DNA of 64,000 nucleotides from Thiocystis violacea (lineage in GTDB: Bacteria > Pseudomonadota > Gammaproteobacteria > Chromatiales > Chromatiaceae). A program made the position numbers and the translations under genes. Below, in pieces: positions 1-9,674 of the stretch (positions are counted from its first letter, which is position 1; every line of letters starts with the position of its first letter). Under the pieces are notes generated by a model. It was not told the origin of the DNA and made no database searches. It was given only the letters and a program-made list of their open reading frames with translations. Location of the stretch: positions 1-64,000 of the forward strand of contig NZ_NRRG01000027.1 of assembly GCF_016583575.1 (NCBI RefSeq), written 5' to 3'.

Positions 1-62
1 CGGCAATAGATGTGTGGAAGTAACGGATCCAGGCATCGGTGTAGAATCGTGATGACAGGCAT
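1..62 (-). CDS. 5' end of a gene cut by the window edge
   Basis: A reading frame on the minus strand begins with ATG at 62-60, seven bases after a strong AGGAG ribosome binding site (about 70-74), and runs open for 20 codons to the window edge. The visible N-terminus is hydrophobic and leucine-rich (MPVITILHRCLDPLLP). The product cannot be identified from 20 residues. The neighbouring IS3 remnant makes a transposase possible, but that is a guess. Confidence 0.4.
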   Translation of the reverse strand, partial: MPVITILHRCLDPLLPHIYC

Positions 63-177
63 CGGGGGTCTCCTGGGTGGTTTCGTCACTTCCCAAGGAC
101 CACGATCCCCTGTGCCTGTTCATTGTCACGCCGCAATCATTGTTTAAGTCTTTGTTTAAAATATAAATAGCTAGGGG

Positions 178-314
178 ATACCTCAGCCTCCAACCCCACT
201 TTGGCTTTGAACGCCGACGTGTAGGTCTTGCGCTTGGCTTCACCCATTTTGATCAACCCTTTCGTGCCGGGCTTGACAACTTAAATGACTGTCCGGTTTT
301 CAGGGGCCACTTTA
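178..314 (-). mobile_element. Remnant of an IS3-family insertion sequence (terminal repeat plus start of OrfA)
   Basis: On the minus strand, 289-314 reads as a typical IS3-family end (GTGGCCCCTGAAAACCGGAC). It is followed by ATG at 247 and about 23 codons starting MGEAKRKTYTSAFKAKVGLE, the characteristic beginning of an IS3-group OrfA helix-turn-helix protein. The frame then loses similarity near 180 and no OrfB follows. This is therefore a truncated, inactive end of an element, which marks the left side of the window as a site of past insertion. Confidence 0.6.
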
Positions 315-464
315 GTCGAACGGCTCGACCAGGCGCCGACTCAATTCATGGAAAAAAGGGGGGTTCATGCTCGTTACGCCAGCGCGGAAAGGTCGACGTC
401 AGGACCAGCAGGCGCGGTTTAGATGGATCCTTAGGCACAACGGACCGCGTTTGGCGGACAGGCA

Positions 465-1022
465 TTACAGCGGCACATCTTCATAGATCACATCCAGCGG
501 CAACGCGACATCAAGACAATCGAGCCGGACGCTGCCGTGGGTGATGATCTTCTGCACCCATCCATCCGCGCGGCGGTAAACCTCAACCTCGTGCGCGGTC
601 TGCGAGATCAGCAGATATTCACGCAGGCTGGGAATCGTCTGATAGGCCCAGAATTTCTCGCGTCGGTCGATGCGCGCGGTGGAGTCGGACAAGACCTCGA
701 CAAGTAGACAGGGCTGCGCGCGATAGTAAGTCGCACGGTCGCTTGGATCACAGCTCAGAAGCAGGTCGGGATAGTAGAAGACGTCCTGTTCATTGATCCG
801 CAACCGGACCTTCATATCGTTGGCGAAGAGTTGGCAGGGTGTGCCGCGCAGGAGTGGGCGCAGGTAGCTGGCGAGATTGAGCGTGATCAGGCCGTGACGA
901 TCACTGGCGCCGGTCATGGCGTATAGCTCGCCGTCGATATATTCGTGACGGATGTCGGCGCCATCCTCAGTGGCCAGATAGTCGTCGACGGAGAGGGATC
1001 GGACGTGGGCAAGGTTGGTCAT
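465..1022 (-). CDS. Uma2 family endonuclease-like protein (DUF820)
   Basis: A protein of about 185 residues, starting at MTNLAHVRSLSVDDYL. The open frame extends further upstream, but family members begin just before the 'DYL' helix, so the internal ATG at 1022 is preferred. The sequence shows the Uma2 pattern: RHEYIDGELYAMTG near the N-terminus, then a core with YYPDLLLSCDP and CLLVEVLSDSTARIDRREK. The conserved PD and ExxSxxT...R...K residues form a PD-(D/E)XK-like nuclease fold. Uma2 proteins are abundant in cyanobacteria and purple sulfur bacteria and are often associated with mobile DNA; their biological role is not settled. It lies downstream of, and in the same direction as, the frameshifted gene at 1124-2013. 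Confidence 0.8.
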   Translation of the reverse strand: MTNLAHVRSLSVDDYLATEDGADIRHEYIDGELYAMTGASDRHGLITLNLASYLRPLLRGTPCQLFANDMKVRLRINEQDVFYYPDLLLSCDPSDRATYYRAQPCLLVEVLSDSTARIDRREKFWAYQTIPSLREYLLISQTAHEVEVYRRADGWVQKIITHGSVRLDCLDVALPLDVIYEDVPL

Positions 1023-1123
1023 GGCCGTTTGACTCCGTGGTGTCGGGACATCGCTAAAGCCGTCTTCCTTCGACTTGGCGCAACCCAGTGTTGATTTTGC
1101 GCGCGCGGGACGATCGCGGACGG

Positions 1124-2013
1124 TCAATGACCCCGGCGCTGCTTGGCCAACCAGGCTTTGATGGCGGCGGGATCAAGGCCCTTAAGCCGCTCCTCGGGGT
1201 CATAGCGGTTGAGCACTTCATCGGGGGCGAGCCCCTTGAGCCGCTCTTCCGGGGTCATGCGTGCGAGCACCAGTTCATGGGTTTCGCGTAGAAACTCTTC
1301 CATGGTGTAGGCCATATCAGGGATCTCCCGTTGATAGATCAGATAGAGGTGTTCCAGCAGCTCCCAGTGTCCGCCTTGGCTGGGGCGCGGATGGCGGGCG
1401 CGGTAGTGGATCAGCCCTTGGCGCATCCGATCTTGCTCGCTCGCAAAGAGTTCCCAGGGGGTGTTGCGCGGGTGCTTGGCAATGGCGTTGAGCACGATCA
1501 GGCGCACCGGATGTCCGCCCCAGGGAAGATCATAGACGCCCTCCCAAGCGGTGGGTTGTAACGGATGCTCGCACACCAGTCCACTGGGAAAGCGCGTGGC
1601 GACGGCATAAAGGCCGAAGGCGTGTAGCGGATGGCGCTGGCCGTCGGGAGCGAGCCTGAGCTTGCGGTAGTTGACGTAGTGCCCGATCAGCTCATCGAGC
1701 GCCCAGGCGTTCAGCGCTTCGTGACGGGATTTGTAGGTCAGCAGGTTGTGCGGGCGCAGGTTCTCCAGACCGTCGGGCAGTTCGAGGGGCGGCTCGGGGT
1801 TGCATTCGGCGCCTGGTGCGTGCGTGGCGTCTTCCCCAGTGGCTTCAATAATGGCGACATCGAGCAATTGGCTACGCAGGGCCAGTTCCTGTTCAAGCTC
1901 CACCCGCCAAGGGGTGCCTTCGAAGACGCCCATGAGCGCGATCCCGAACAGCCGGTGCCATTGGCGTAGGCGCTCCTCGCTGGGTTCGCTGGGGGGGCGG
2001 TGTCCGCAGTCAT
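1124..2013 (-). CDS. Hypothetical protein with C-terminal ERLKGL repeats, apparently frameshifted near its start
   Basis: A good ATG at 2013 opens a frame reading MTADTAPPANP, but homologous-looking sequence continues in a different frame (SEPSEERLRQWHRLFGIAL) after a run of seven C on the coding strand (about 1990-1996). One base added to the run would join the two. The remaining protein has a conserved-looking core (ELALRSQLLDVAII, NLLTYKSRHEALNAWALDELIGHY) that could be a PD-(D/E)XK-like fold. Its C-terminus has near-repeats EERLKGLAPDEVLNRYDPEERLKGLDP, as in hypothetical proteins of cyanobacteria and Chromatiaceae. If the shift is real, translation might instead begin at the internal ATG at 1933. 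No function is assigned. Confidence 0.55.
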
Positions 2014-2481
2014 GGGACGAGTGTAACCTCAAGCCGGACTTTATACCTCGGTCCGTGCGCGGACGGCGCGCGGCCCATAAACTGTGGTACGCCCATGGTT
2101 TTGTACAAACCACGGAGTTCAAACCCTGGGAACGGCTCGCAACGGCGCCCAAGAAGACCGACAGGGTGCTCGCGGATCATGTTTCCGGCGATTTCTTGAT
2201 GGATTTCGTGAACTATGTTATGGCGATGCCGTAGCATCCGTCCGTCAGCGCCAACGATTTCTGGCGGATGCCTTGGCGATCACAGGATTCGGTCCACGGG
2301 CCAGCCCTTCATCGTTTTCGCTTCCACGCGAATCCTCACAGCGCGGCGGGGAGGCTTGGAATGTTGGCCTGTCCGGTTTCCCTTCGCTCGCGTTCAGGGA
2401 CTCTGTACGCTTCAAACCTTGATCTACGTGTATCGTCCAAGCCCGCGTTAACGACTCCACAAGCACAGACCTGAACAGCAC
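2014..2481. other. No convincing gene
   Basis: This 468-base stretch carries short overlapping frames on both strands, none with a recognisable product or a good ribosome binding site. It separates the minus-strand mobile-DNA-like region from the plus-strand polysaccharide genes and presumably holds the promoter of the gene starting at 2482. No clear promoter could be picked out. Confidence 0.4.
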
Positions 2482-3429
2482 ATGGACACCAAATCGTTCG
2501 CACTCATCGGGGCCGCCGGATTCGTCGCTCCGCGCCACATGAAGGCCATCCAGGACACCGGCCATCAGCTCATCGCCGCGCTCGATCCCAACGACAGCGT
2601 CGGAGTGATCGACAGCTATTTTCCCGCCGCCGATTTTTTTACCGAATTCGAACGCTTCGATCGCCATATCGATAAGTTGCGCCGCAAGGGTACGCCAGTC
2701 GACTATGTCAGCATCTGCTCGCCCAACTACCTGCACGACGCCCACATCCGTTTCGCCTTACGCAACCGCGCCCACGCCATCTGCGAGAAGCCCCTGGTCC
2801 TCAACCCCTGGAACCTTGATGGCCTCCACGAGATCGAGGCAGAAACGGGCGCCAGGATCCATCACATCCTGCAACTGCGCCTCCATCCCTCCATCATCGC
2901 CTTGAAAGACGCCATCCAGGCCGCCGGCGACGGACTCCATGAGGTCGACATCAGCTACATCACCTCGCGCGGCAACTGGTACCAACGCAGTTGGAAGGGC
3001 GACGCCGAGAAATCCGGCGGCATCGCCACGAACATCGGTGTGCATTTCTTCGACATGCTGTCCTGGGTCTTCGGCAAGGTCCGCTACAGCACCGTGCATC
3101 TCAATCGCGAGGACTGCGCCGCCGGCCGCCTGGAACTGGAGCGCGCGGGCGTGCGCTGGTTCCTCTCGGTGAATGCCGATCACCTGCCCCAAGCCCAGCG
3201 CGAACAGGGCCAGCGCACCTACCGCTCCATCACCGTCGGCGGACAAGAAGTCGAATTCTCCGAAGGCTTCGCCGATCTGCACACCGAGAGCTACCGACAA
3301 ATTCTCGCCGGGAACGGTTACGGTCTGGACGACGCCCGCACCGCCGTCGAAACCGTCTATCAGATCCGCAACGCGACCCCCCAGGGCCTGCAAGGCGATT
3401 ATCATCCCTTCTGTAAACGGGCGCGTTAA
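2482..3429 (+). CDS. wbpB: Gfo/Idh/MocA family oxidoreductase, WbpB/WlbA-type UDP-N-acetylglucosaminuronate 3-dehydrogenase
   Basis: 315 residues with an N-terminal Rossmann fold ([18 protein letters not shown]), the SPNYLH segment and the family signature [10 protein letters not shown]. In the WbpB/WlbA family the enzyme oxidises the 3-position of UDP-2-acetamido-2-deoxy-glucuronic acid with NAD, a step towards 2,3-diacetamido-2,3-dideoxy-uronic acids of O-antigens. The next gene, 14 bases downstream, is a WbpD-type N-acetyltransferase of the same pathway, which supports the specific assignment. The aminotransferase acting between them (WbpE type) and the C6 dehydrogenase (WbpA type) are not in this window. 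The ATG chosen is the first of the frame; its ribosome binding site is weak. Confidence 0.85.
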   Translation: MDTKSFALIGAAGFVAPRHMKAIQDTGHQLIAALDPNDSVGVIDSYFPAADFFTEFERFDRHIDKLRRKGTPVDYVSICSPNYLHDAHIRFALRNRAHAICEKPLVLNPWNLDGLHEIEAETGARIHHILQLRLHPSIIALKDAIQAAGDGLHEVDISYITSRGNWYQRSWKGDAEKSGGIATNIGVHFFDMLSWVFGKVRYSTVHLNREDCAAGRLELERAGVRWFLSVNADHLPQAQREQGQRTYRSITVGGQEVEFSEGFADLHTESYRQILAGNGYGLDDARTAVETVYQIRNATPQGLQGDYHPFCKRAR

Positions 3430-3443
3430 AGGAAATAAGCGCC

Positions 3444-4025
3444 ATGGACTACAACGCGCACCCCACCGCCATCATCGACGACGGCGCCCAAATCGGATCC
3501 GCAACCCGGATCTGGCACTGGGTCCACATCTGCGCCGGCGCCCGCATCGGCGCCCGCTGCTCGCTCGGGCAGAACGTCTACGTCGGCAACCGCGTTGTCA
3601 TCGGCGACAACGTCAAGATCCAGAACAACGTTTCGGTCTATGACGAAGTCATTTTAGAAGATGACGTCTTCTGCGGTCCCAGCATGGTCTTCACCAACGT
3701 CTACAATCCGCGCTCGGCGGTGTCCCGCAAGGACGAATACCGCCCGACGCTGGTCAAAACAGGCGCGACCCTCGGCGCCAACTGCACCATCGTCTGCGGC
3801 ATCACCATCGGCGAATACGCCTTCATCGGCGCCGGGTCGGTCGTCAATAGGGATGTCAAACCCTACGCCCTCATGGTCGGCGTCCCGGCCCGCCAGATCG
3901 GCTGGATGAGCCAGCACGGCGAGCGGCTGGATTTGCCGCTGATTGGCGAGGGACAGACCGTCTGCCCGCGCACCGGGTTGATCTATCGTCTCGAACATGA
4001 TCACCTACGGGCAGACGTGCGCTAG
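3444..4025 (+). CDS. wbpD: WbpD-type left-handed beta-helix N-acetyltransferase (UDP-2,3-diacetamido-uronate synthesis)
   Basis: 193 residues made largely of hexapeptide repeats ([37 protein letters not shown]), a left-handed parallel beta-helix typical of acyltransferases. WbpD/WlbB enzymes acetylate the 3-amino group of UDP-2-acetamido-3-amino-2,3-dideoxy-glucuronate using acetyl-CoA. A ribosome binding site (AAAGGA) precedes the ATG at 3444. The last third of this gene is duplicated about 1.4 kb downstream (5132-5489) as a decayed fragment, with an Rpn-family gene lying between the two copies. The C-terminal tail after RLEH differs between copies, so the 3' end of this gene may have been replaced in the rearrangement. 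Confidence 0.85.
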   Translation: MDYNAHPTAIIDDGAQIGSATRIWHWVHICAGARIGARCSLGQNVYVGNRVVIGDNVKIQNNVSVYDEVILEDDVFCGPSMVFTNVYNPRSAVSRKDEYRPTLVKTGATLGANCTIVCGITIGEYAFIGAGSVVNRDVKPYALMVGVPARQIGWMSQHGERLDLPLIGEGQTVCPRTGLIYRLEHDHLRADVR

Positions 4026-4110
4026 ACCCCAGGAGTCGCGGCACCTCTCACCGATGACCGTCAACCAGAAAGCTGGTGGGCGCGCGGACACCAGGGAAAG
4101 CGAGGTCGGG

Positions 4111-5118
4111 ATGTCTTCCAAACCGCCAGCCAACGCCCCCGCGAGCGACGATTTCGACTCGCCCTGGAAAATCCTGCTTGATCGCTGGACGCAGCCCTTC
4201 CTCGCCTTCTTCTTTCCGCTCGCCGCCGCCGACATCGATTGGTCGCGCGGCGTGGAATTTCTCGATAAAGAACTGCAAAAAGTCACGCGCAAGGCGACAC
4301 AGGGGCGGCGCGAGGTCGACAAACTCATCAAGGTCCATCGTGCCAGCGGCGAGGAGACCTGGGTGTTGGTCCATATCGAGATCCAGGGTCAGAAACAAAC
4401 CGACTTCGCCCGCCGCATGTACACCTATCACTCGCGTCTGAGCGACCGCTACCAGCGTCCGGTCGCCAGCTTCGCCGTGCTGACCGACAGCCATCGGCGC
4501 TGGCGTCCGCATCGCTACGAGCAACGGCTGTGGGGCTGTCGCGCCCTGCTGGAGTTCCCCAGCGTCAAACTGCTCGACTACGCTGGCCAGGACGCCGCGC
4601 TGGAGACGAACTCCAACCCCTTCGCGCCTGTCGTGCGCGCCCACCTGGTCGCGACCGCCACCCGCCATGATCCGGTCGCGCGCCTGGAGCACAAGCTGCA
4701 CCTGACGCGCGCACTCTATCGACACGGCTGGAACCGCGAGGACATCTTCAGCCTCTACACCTTCATCGATTGGGTGCTGATTCTGCCTGCGGCGCTGGAG
4801 GTCGACTATCATGAACGCCTGCGTGAATTCGAAGAGGCCGAACAGATGCCATACGTCACCACCGCCGAACGCATCGGCATTCAAAAAGGAATCGAGCAGG
4901 GAATCGAGCAGGGAATCGAGCAGGGAATCGAACAAGGAATCGAACAAGGAATCTCGCGTGGAGAGGCGCGGCTGTTGCGCCGCCAGTTAGCGCGCCGCTT
5001 TGGCCCCCTGCCAGATTGGGTCGACTCACGCCTGACCGAGGCCAGCGCCGCCGAGTTGGAGAACTGGGGCGAACGCTTGCTCGATGCGCCAAGTCTGGGG
5101 GCGGTGTTTGGTGCTTGA
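4111..5118 (+). CDS. Rpn-family protein with C-terminal DUF4351 (putative recombination-promoting nuclease)
   Basis: About 335 residues from [10 protein letters not shown]; a GAGGTCGGG stretch upstream supports this start over the ATG at 4054. The N-terminal domain ([35 protein letters not shown]) has the E-x-Q strand pattern of the PD-(D/E)XK nucleases in the Rpn/transposase-31 group. A tandem GIEQ repeat (five units, about residues 255-275) leads into a DUF4351 tail ([16 protein letters not shown]...[11 protein letters not shown]). Rpn proteins studied in E. coli (RpnA) are DNA endonucleases that raise RecA-independent recombination. The gene sits exactly between two diverged copies of the wbpD 3' end, so it appears to have inserted into or rearranged the polysaccharide operon. 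Confidence 0.8.
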   Translation: MSSKPPANAPASDDFDSPWKILLDRWTQPFLAFFFPLAAADIDWSRGVEFLDKELQKVTRKATQGRREVDKLIKVHRASGEETWVLVHIEIQGQKQTDFARRMYTYHSRLSDRYQRPVASFAVLTDSHRRWRPHRYEQRLWGCRALLEFPSVKLLDYAGQDAALETNSNPFAPVVRAHLVATATRHDPVARLEHKLHLTRALYRHGWNREDIFSLYTFIDWVLILPAALEVDYHERLREFEEAEQMPYVTTAERIGIQKGIEQGIEQGIEQGIEQGIEQGISRGEARLLRRQLARRFGPLPDWVDSRLTEASAAELENWGERLLDAPSLGAVFGA

Positions 5119-5131
5119 GATGGGTCGGTAT

Positions 5132-5489
5132 CTTCTACAACCCACGCTCGGCGGTGTCCCGCAAGGATGAATACCGCCCGACGCTGGTCAAAACGGGCGC
5201 TACCCTCGGCGCCAATGGCACCATCGTCCGCAGTGTCACCATCGGCGAATACGCCTTCATCGGCGCCGGGTCGGTCATCACCAGGCATGTCAAACCCTAC
5301 GCCCTCATCGTCGGCGTTCCGGCACGGCAACTCGGCTGGATGAGCGCGCATGGCGAACGGCTGAATCTGCCGCTGACCGGAGCGGGACAGGCCATCTGCC
5401 CCGGCAGCGGATTAGACTATCGCCTGGAGCATGGCCTCGTCTGTCTGGCGTCACGGATCCAGCCAACACCACTTGTAAAGGGACGATGA
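5132..5489 (+). pseudogene. Truncated duplicate of the wbpD 3' end
   Basis: From 5132 the sequence closely repeats 3698-4010 of the acetyltransferase gene ([45 protein letters not shown]) but lacks the N-terminal two thirds. It carries scattered substitutions, many of them silent, so it is an older duplication or comes from a related allele. After RLEH it has its own tail ending in TGA at 5487-5489, which overlaps the ATG of the next gene (5486) as ATGA. Alone it would not form a working beta-helix enzyme. Confidence 0.8.
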
Positions 5490-6358
5490 AAACCGACCAC
5501 CCGATTTATCTGTTCCTGTCCGCCGGCGCGGAAGCCTTCCGGGTGCTGACCGGAGGCCAGCGGTTGATCGGGGACTATCGCTTTTCCTCGCTCACCATCA
5601 AGGGCCTGGAACGACGCCTGGATGGTCTCTTCGAGCCCGAAGGGCACACCGGGCCGGTGTACGTGGTCGAATTCCAGGGACAGGCGCTGCCGAAGACCTT
5701 GTATAACCTACTGACCAAGATGGGCCTTTATGGCGAGCAGCATCCCGAGTGCGACGTCGTCGGCATCGGGGTGTTTCTCCGCGCGCGGGACGCGCCGCGC
5801 TATCCCAGCCGGGCGGGGATCGCGCAATCCTTGACCCAGGCGGTCTTCCTGGATCGCGTTCTGCCCGAATGGATGGACCGCGAGCCAGACAACCCCTACG
5901 TGGCGGTCTTCGCGCCCCTGCTGATCGAGGATGACGATGAATTACGGACGCGAGCCCCAGGATTGTGGCGCACGGTCCAAACGGCGCCGCTCGAACCCGC
6001 GGAGCGGGACATCCTGGCACAGGTGTTGGAATTTTGGTTTTTCGAGCGATTTCGCGGGCTCACCGCGAAGGAGATCTGGGCGATGTTGAACCTGCTGACC
6101 CCCATTCAAGAAACGCGCGCCTATCAATCGATCTTTGCCGAGGGCGAGGCCAAGGGCCAGGCTAAGGGCAGGGCCGAAGGCAAGGCCGAAGGCAAGGCCA
6201 GTGCCCTGAAGCGACAATTGACGCGGCGATTCGGCGCGCTCCCCGCGTGGGCGGAGCCACGCATCGACGCTGCCTCGATCGAGCAATTGGACGCCTGGCT
6301 CGACGACATCTTCGAGGCCGCGAGTCTGGTCGACCTGATCGGCCCGGCATCCGACTGA
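5486..6358 (+). CDS. DUF2887/DUF4351 Rpn-family protein
   Basis: 290 residues. The N-terminal domain ([42 protein letters not shown]) matches the DUF2887 branch of Rpn-like PD-(D/E)XK proteins, with D and ExQ in nuclease-motif positions. A charged [12 protein letters not shown]-type repeat near residues 216-237 joins it to a DUF4351 C-terminus ([15 protein letters not shown]). Its ATG overlaps the stop of the wbpD fragment, and a good ribosome binding site (AGGGACG) precedes it. It is a second, distinct Rpn-type gene beside 4111-5118, and both break up what would otherwise be a continuous polysaccharide operon. Confidence 0.8.
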   Translation: MKTDHPIYLFLSAGAEAFRVLTGGQRLIGDYRFSSLTIKGLERRLDGLFEPEGHTGPVYVVEFQGQALPKTLYNLLTKMGLYGEQHPECDVVGIGVFLRARDAPRYPSRAGIAQSLTQAVFLDRVLPEWMDREPDNPYVAVFAPLLIEDDDELRTRAPGLWRTVQTAPLEPAERDILAQVLEFWFFERFRGLTAKEIWAMLNLLTPIQETRAYQSIFAEGEAKGQAKGRAEGKAEGKASALKRQLTRRFGALPAWAEPRIDAASIEQLDAWLDDIFEAASLVDLIGPASD

Positions 6359-6576
6359 ACGTCAAGCCATCGTGGGGTTTATCGATACTCCAGCCGGACG
6401 CGGCATTCGCGCCGTCCGCGACGGTTCGCACGTCGCAGCCTTACCGCTGGAGCCTCGCGAATGGCTCCCATGTGAGAGTCGGAGCTAATGGGAGCCAGAG
6501 GGCAAGGCTACCAACTGGCAAAGAGTCACGCGAAGCCGTGGCCAGCATGACCGATCCCACCCTCAACGAGGAACGG

Positions 6577-7791
6577 ATGGCATTTAATGGAAACGAAGCA
6601 GACGGACCGCAAGCTCGAAACCCTCTGCGGGTAACGATTGTGACAACCTCCTTTCCACTGAACGAAACGGCCGTCAGCGGGCCGTTCATCATGGAAATGG
6701 CGCGGCATCTGCCGGAGGATATTCACGCAACCGTGATGACTCCTTGCGGGGTCGATCGAGTAAACAGGCTCACCCTGCACGGTTATCAAGTCCGTTGTTT
6801 CCGCTATGCGCCGCGCGCCTGGCAGATTCTCACGCACGGACCTGGTGGCTTGCCCGCCGCCTTGCGCGAGAACCACCTTGCACGGTTATTGTTGATACCC
6901 TTCCTTCCCGCCTTGTTTCTCGCCTGTCTCGGTGCCGCGCGTAACGCCGACCTCATCCATGCCAACTGGTCCGCGACGGGGCTCATCGCCGGTCTGGCGG
7001 GTCGGCTGACCGGAACGCCATGCATCACGACGCTGCGCGGATCGGATGTCGCCTTGGCCGAGCGCAGCCGCTTGTTTCGCGCTGTCCTCTGGATCTGCGC
7101 CCGTCTCAATCAGCGCCTCGTCGCCGTGGGCGAGGGACTCAGGGAACGGATCGCTCAAATACTCGTCCGCGACGCGGCCCGCATCACCCTGATTCCAAAC
7201 GGTGTCGACGAGCGGTTTTTCCTGGTGCCGCTTCCAGTCGTGCCGGAACGCTTACGGCTGCTGACCGTTGGTTCCCTCGTGCCGGTCAAAGGCATCGACT
7301 GTCTGTTTGAGGCACTGGCCTTGCTCGATCCGAAGCTGGATTGGGAATTGACCCTTGTCGGCGACGGCCCGGAGCGCGTGCGTCTCGAAGTGATCGCGCG
7401 AACGCGCGGTATCGCCGAGCGCATTCGGTTTGCAGGCATGCATCCCCCGGCGGCCATCCCCAGTGTGCTGGCGGAGCACGATGTCTTTCTACTGACCAGC
7501 CGTTCCGAAGGTCGGCCAAACGCGCTGATCGAAGCCATGGCGGCTGGTCGCGCCGTCATCGCATCCAACATCCCCGCCGTGACGGAGTTGATCGCCGATG
7601 GCGACAATGGCTTGCTGTTTCCAATGGATGACACCGCCGCACTCACCAGTCGGCTGGAACGGCTCATCTCGGATCCGCATAGGATCCCCGAGCTGGGTCG
7701 TCGCGCACGGGAATCGGTCGCAACCATGAGTTGGACCGAAACTGGGCAGCGGTACGCAGCGCTCTATCGCGAAGTGCTAGACAATCGCTAG
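6577..7791 (+). CDS. Glycosyltransferase family 4 (GT-B)
   Basis: About 404 residues from MAFNGNEADG; GAGGAA lies just upstream of this ATG (an in-frame ATG at 6547 is the alternative). The N-terminal half carries VTIVTTSFPLNETAVSGPFI and an ITTLRGSDVAL segment. The C-terminal half has the GT4 donor-site pattern: LLTVGSLVPVKGID, LVGDGPER, FAGMHPPAAIP and the EX7E region (SEGRPNALIEAMAAGRAVI). It probably adds a sugar to a lipid-linked or surface polysaccharide at the inner face of the cytoplasmic membrane. It is followed after 35 bases by the AsnB-like gene and a second GT4 gene in the same direction. The substrate cannot be read from sequence. Confidence 0.85.
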   Translation: MAFNGNEADGPQARNPLRVTIVTTSFPLNETAVSGPFIMEMARHLPEDIHATVMTPCGVDRVNRLTLHGYQVRCFRYAPRAWQILTHGPGGLPAALRENHLARLLLIPFLPALFLACLGAARNADLIHANWSATGLIAGLAGRLTGTPCITTLRGSDVALAERSRLFRAVLWICARLNQRLVAVGEGLRERIAQILVRDAARITLIPNGVDERFFLVPLPVVPERLRLLTVGSLVPVKGIDCLFEALALLDPKLDWELTLVGDGPERVRLEVIARTRGIAERIRFAGMHPPAAIPSVLAEHDVFLLTSRSEGRPNALIEAMAAGRAVIASNIPAVTELIADGDNGLLFPMDDTAALTSRLERLISDPHRIPELGRRARESVATMSWTETGQRYAALYREVLDNR

Positions 7792-7826
7792 CGATTCCCG
7801 ACCCATCAACCAAGGAAGCAACATCG

Positions 7827-9674
7827 GTGTGTGGAATACTCTTTGCGTATCAGCCAACCATTCCAGAGCATGAGTTGCTTGCGCATGGACATCGAGCGCT
7901 CGGGGCGATGCGGCACCGTGGACCGGATGAAGACGGACTCATCGTTCGAGATCCCTGGCTCGTTGGCCATGTCAGGCTCTCGATCCTTGATCTCGCCGCG
8001 AGCCGGCAACCCATGCCCGACCCCCAAGAGCGCTACTGGCTGAGCTTCAATGGCGAGATCTATAACTTCCGCGAACTACGCAAGGAATTGGCGACGGACT
8101 GGAATTTCCGCACCCAAGGCGATACCGAGGTCGTTCTGGCGGGGCTCTGTCTGCGCGGCGACGGATTTCTCGATCGCATGGAAGGCATGTGGGCGCTGGC
8201 CCTGTGGGACGCTCAGGAACGGCACCTGCGTCTATCCCGCGACCCGATGGGCAAGAAGCCGCTCTATTATCGCGCCAAGGATGAAGGATTGATCGCGGCC
8301 TCCGAGCTTCCAGCCCTCAAAAGACTCACAACAACATCATTCGAAGAAGATCTCGACAGCACGGCCGACTATTTACGCTACGGCTACTATCTGCCCGGCC
8401 ATACCGCCTATCGAGAGGTCCATGAGGTTCTGCCGGGCCACATCCTGCATTGGCAACCGGGTGGTCCGATCCAGCAAACAGCCTATTGGCAGCTCCGCGT
8501 CAATGGGTTTCAGGGCTCACGCGCCGATGCCCAAGCCAGCCTCCGCCAAGGCTTCGTCCAAGCCGTGGAAAAGCGCATGGTCGCGGATGTCGAGGTCGGA
8601 GCCTTCCTGTCCGGGGGCGTCGATTCATCCTTGATCGTAGCCGCGCTGAGCCATCTCGGGATCCATCCCAAGACCTTCACCATCGGCTTCGCCGAGACCG
8701 CTTACGATGAACGCGCCTATGCACGCCGAATGGCCGCGCACGCCGGAACCGAACACATCGAAGCCGTCTTGTCGAACCTGGAGGCGGAATCCCTGATCCG
8801 CTTGCTCCAAGACCACGTCGGTCAACCATTCAGCGATTCTTCCCTGCTGCCAACCGCCGCCGTATCCGAACTAGCCTCCAGCCGAGTCAAGGTCGCGCTT
8901 TCGGGGGATGGCGGCGACGAGCTTTTCAGCGGCTATGAACGCTATCGGGCGCGTACCATTCTGCGCTGGTACAGCCGCGTACCCAAACCGATGCGCTCCA
9001 GCATCGAAAGCCTGATCCGCGCCTTTCCGGAGCCCATGGCCCATCACAGCCGGAGTCTGCTGAAAAAGGCCCACCTGTTTCTCGACATCCTGGCGCGTCG
9101 GGACGGAGAGCGACCCTACGTGGCCCCCCTGCTTTACAGTCCCGGTGACTTCAGCCGGCTGGCACCCACGCTATCCGCCCGTGGCCATGCGCCGCCGGCA
9201 CTCCCGGATGAGTGCCGCATCGACGATATCCAGGAAATGATGGCCGGGGATGCCTTGGTCTACCTGCCCCAGGACATCCTAGTCAAGGTCGACCGGGCGA
9301 GCATGGCCTATTCGCTCGAAGCCCGCTGCCCATTTCTGGACAAGGATCTGGTCGCGCTGGCCTTCTCATTCCCACGCACTTGGCATCGGTCCGGATTCCA
9401 GGGTAAGAAAATGCTCAAGAACACCTTCGATGCCTGGTTACCCGCCGAACTCTGGCGACGGAGAAAACAGGGCTTCGCCGTTCCACTGCATGTCTGGTTT
9501 CGCGGCGATTTAGGGAATCATCTGGAGGGACTCTTGAGTTCGGTTCAACACCCATTCGATTCGAGCTATATCGCAACGCTCTTGCAGGCACATCGGCAAG
9601 GACGGCGTGACCATGGCTATCGACTCTGGAACCTATACGTCTATTTACTCTGGCGACAATGGCAAGGATCCTGA
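7827..9674 (+). CDS. asnB: Asparagine synthase (glutamine-hydrolysing)-like amidotransferase of a polysaccharide cluster
   Basis: 615 residues. The start is GTG at 7827, not an upstream ATG, because the next codon is the catalytic Cys of a class II glutamine amidotransferase (VCGILFAY, Cys2), and an AAGGAAG ribosome binding site lies at about 7812-7818. The N-terminal domain shows RHRGPDEDG and FNGEIYNF. The C-terminal synthetase domain has the PP-loop LSGGVDSSLIVA and SGDGGDELFSGYERY. Family members use glutamine ammonia and ATP to make amides. In O-antigen clusters, AsnB/WbpS-type proteins amidate uronic acids. With WbpB/WbpD nearby, sugar amidation is more likely here than free asparagine synthesis, but this is inference. 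It overlaps the next gene by 16 bases. Confidence 0.88.
   Translation: MCGILFAYQPTIPEHELLAHGHRALGAMRHRGPDEDGLIVRDPWLVGHVRLSILDLAASRQPMPDPQERYWLSFNGEIYNFRELRKELATDWNFRTQGDTEVVLAGLCLRGDGFLDRMEGMWALALWDAQERHLRLSRDPMGKKPLYYRAKDEGLIAASELPALKRLTTTSFEEDLDSTADYLRYGYYLPGHTAYREVHEVLPGHILHWQPGGPIQQTAYWQLRVNGFQGSRADAQASLRQGFVQAVEKRMVADVEVGAFLSGGVDSSLIVAALSHLGIHPKTFTIGFAETAYDERAYARRMAAHAGTEHIEAVLSNLEAESLIRLLQDHVGQPFSDSSLLPTAAVSELASSRVKVALSGDGGDELFSGYERYRARTILRWYSRVPKPMRSSIESLIRAFPEPMAHHSRSLLKKAHLFLDILARRDGERPYVAPLLYSPGDFSRLAPTLSARGHAPPALPDECRIDDIQEMMAGDALVYLPQDILVKVDRASMAYSLEARCPFLDKDLVALAFSFPRTWHRSGFQGKKMLKNTFDAWLPAELWRRRKQGFAVPLHVWFRGDLGNHLEGLLSSVQHPFDSSYIATLLQAHRQGRRDHGYRLWNLYVYLLWRQWQGS

Noticed and set aside
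4880-4957. CRISPR-like or intergenic tandem repeat
   Set aside because: The regular 15-base and 12-base repeats here and near 6150, 20650 and 21810 are in frame and encode GIEQ, EGKA and RQEG linkers of Rpn-family proteins, not spacers.
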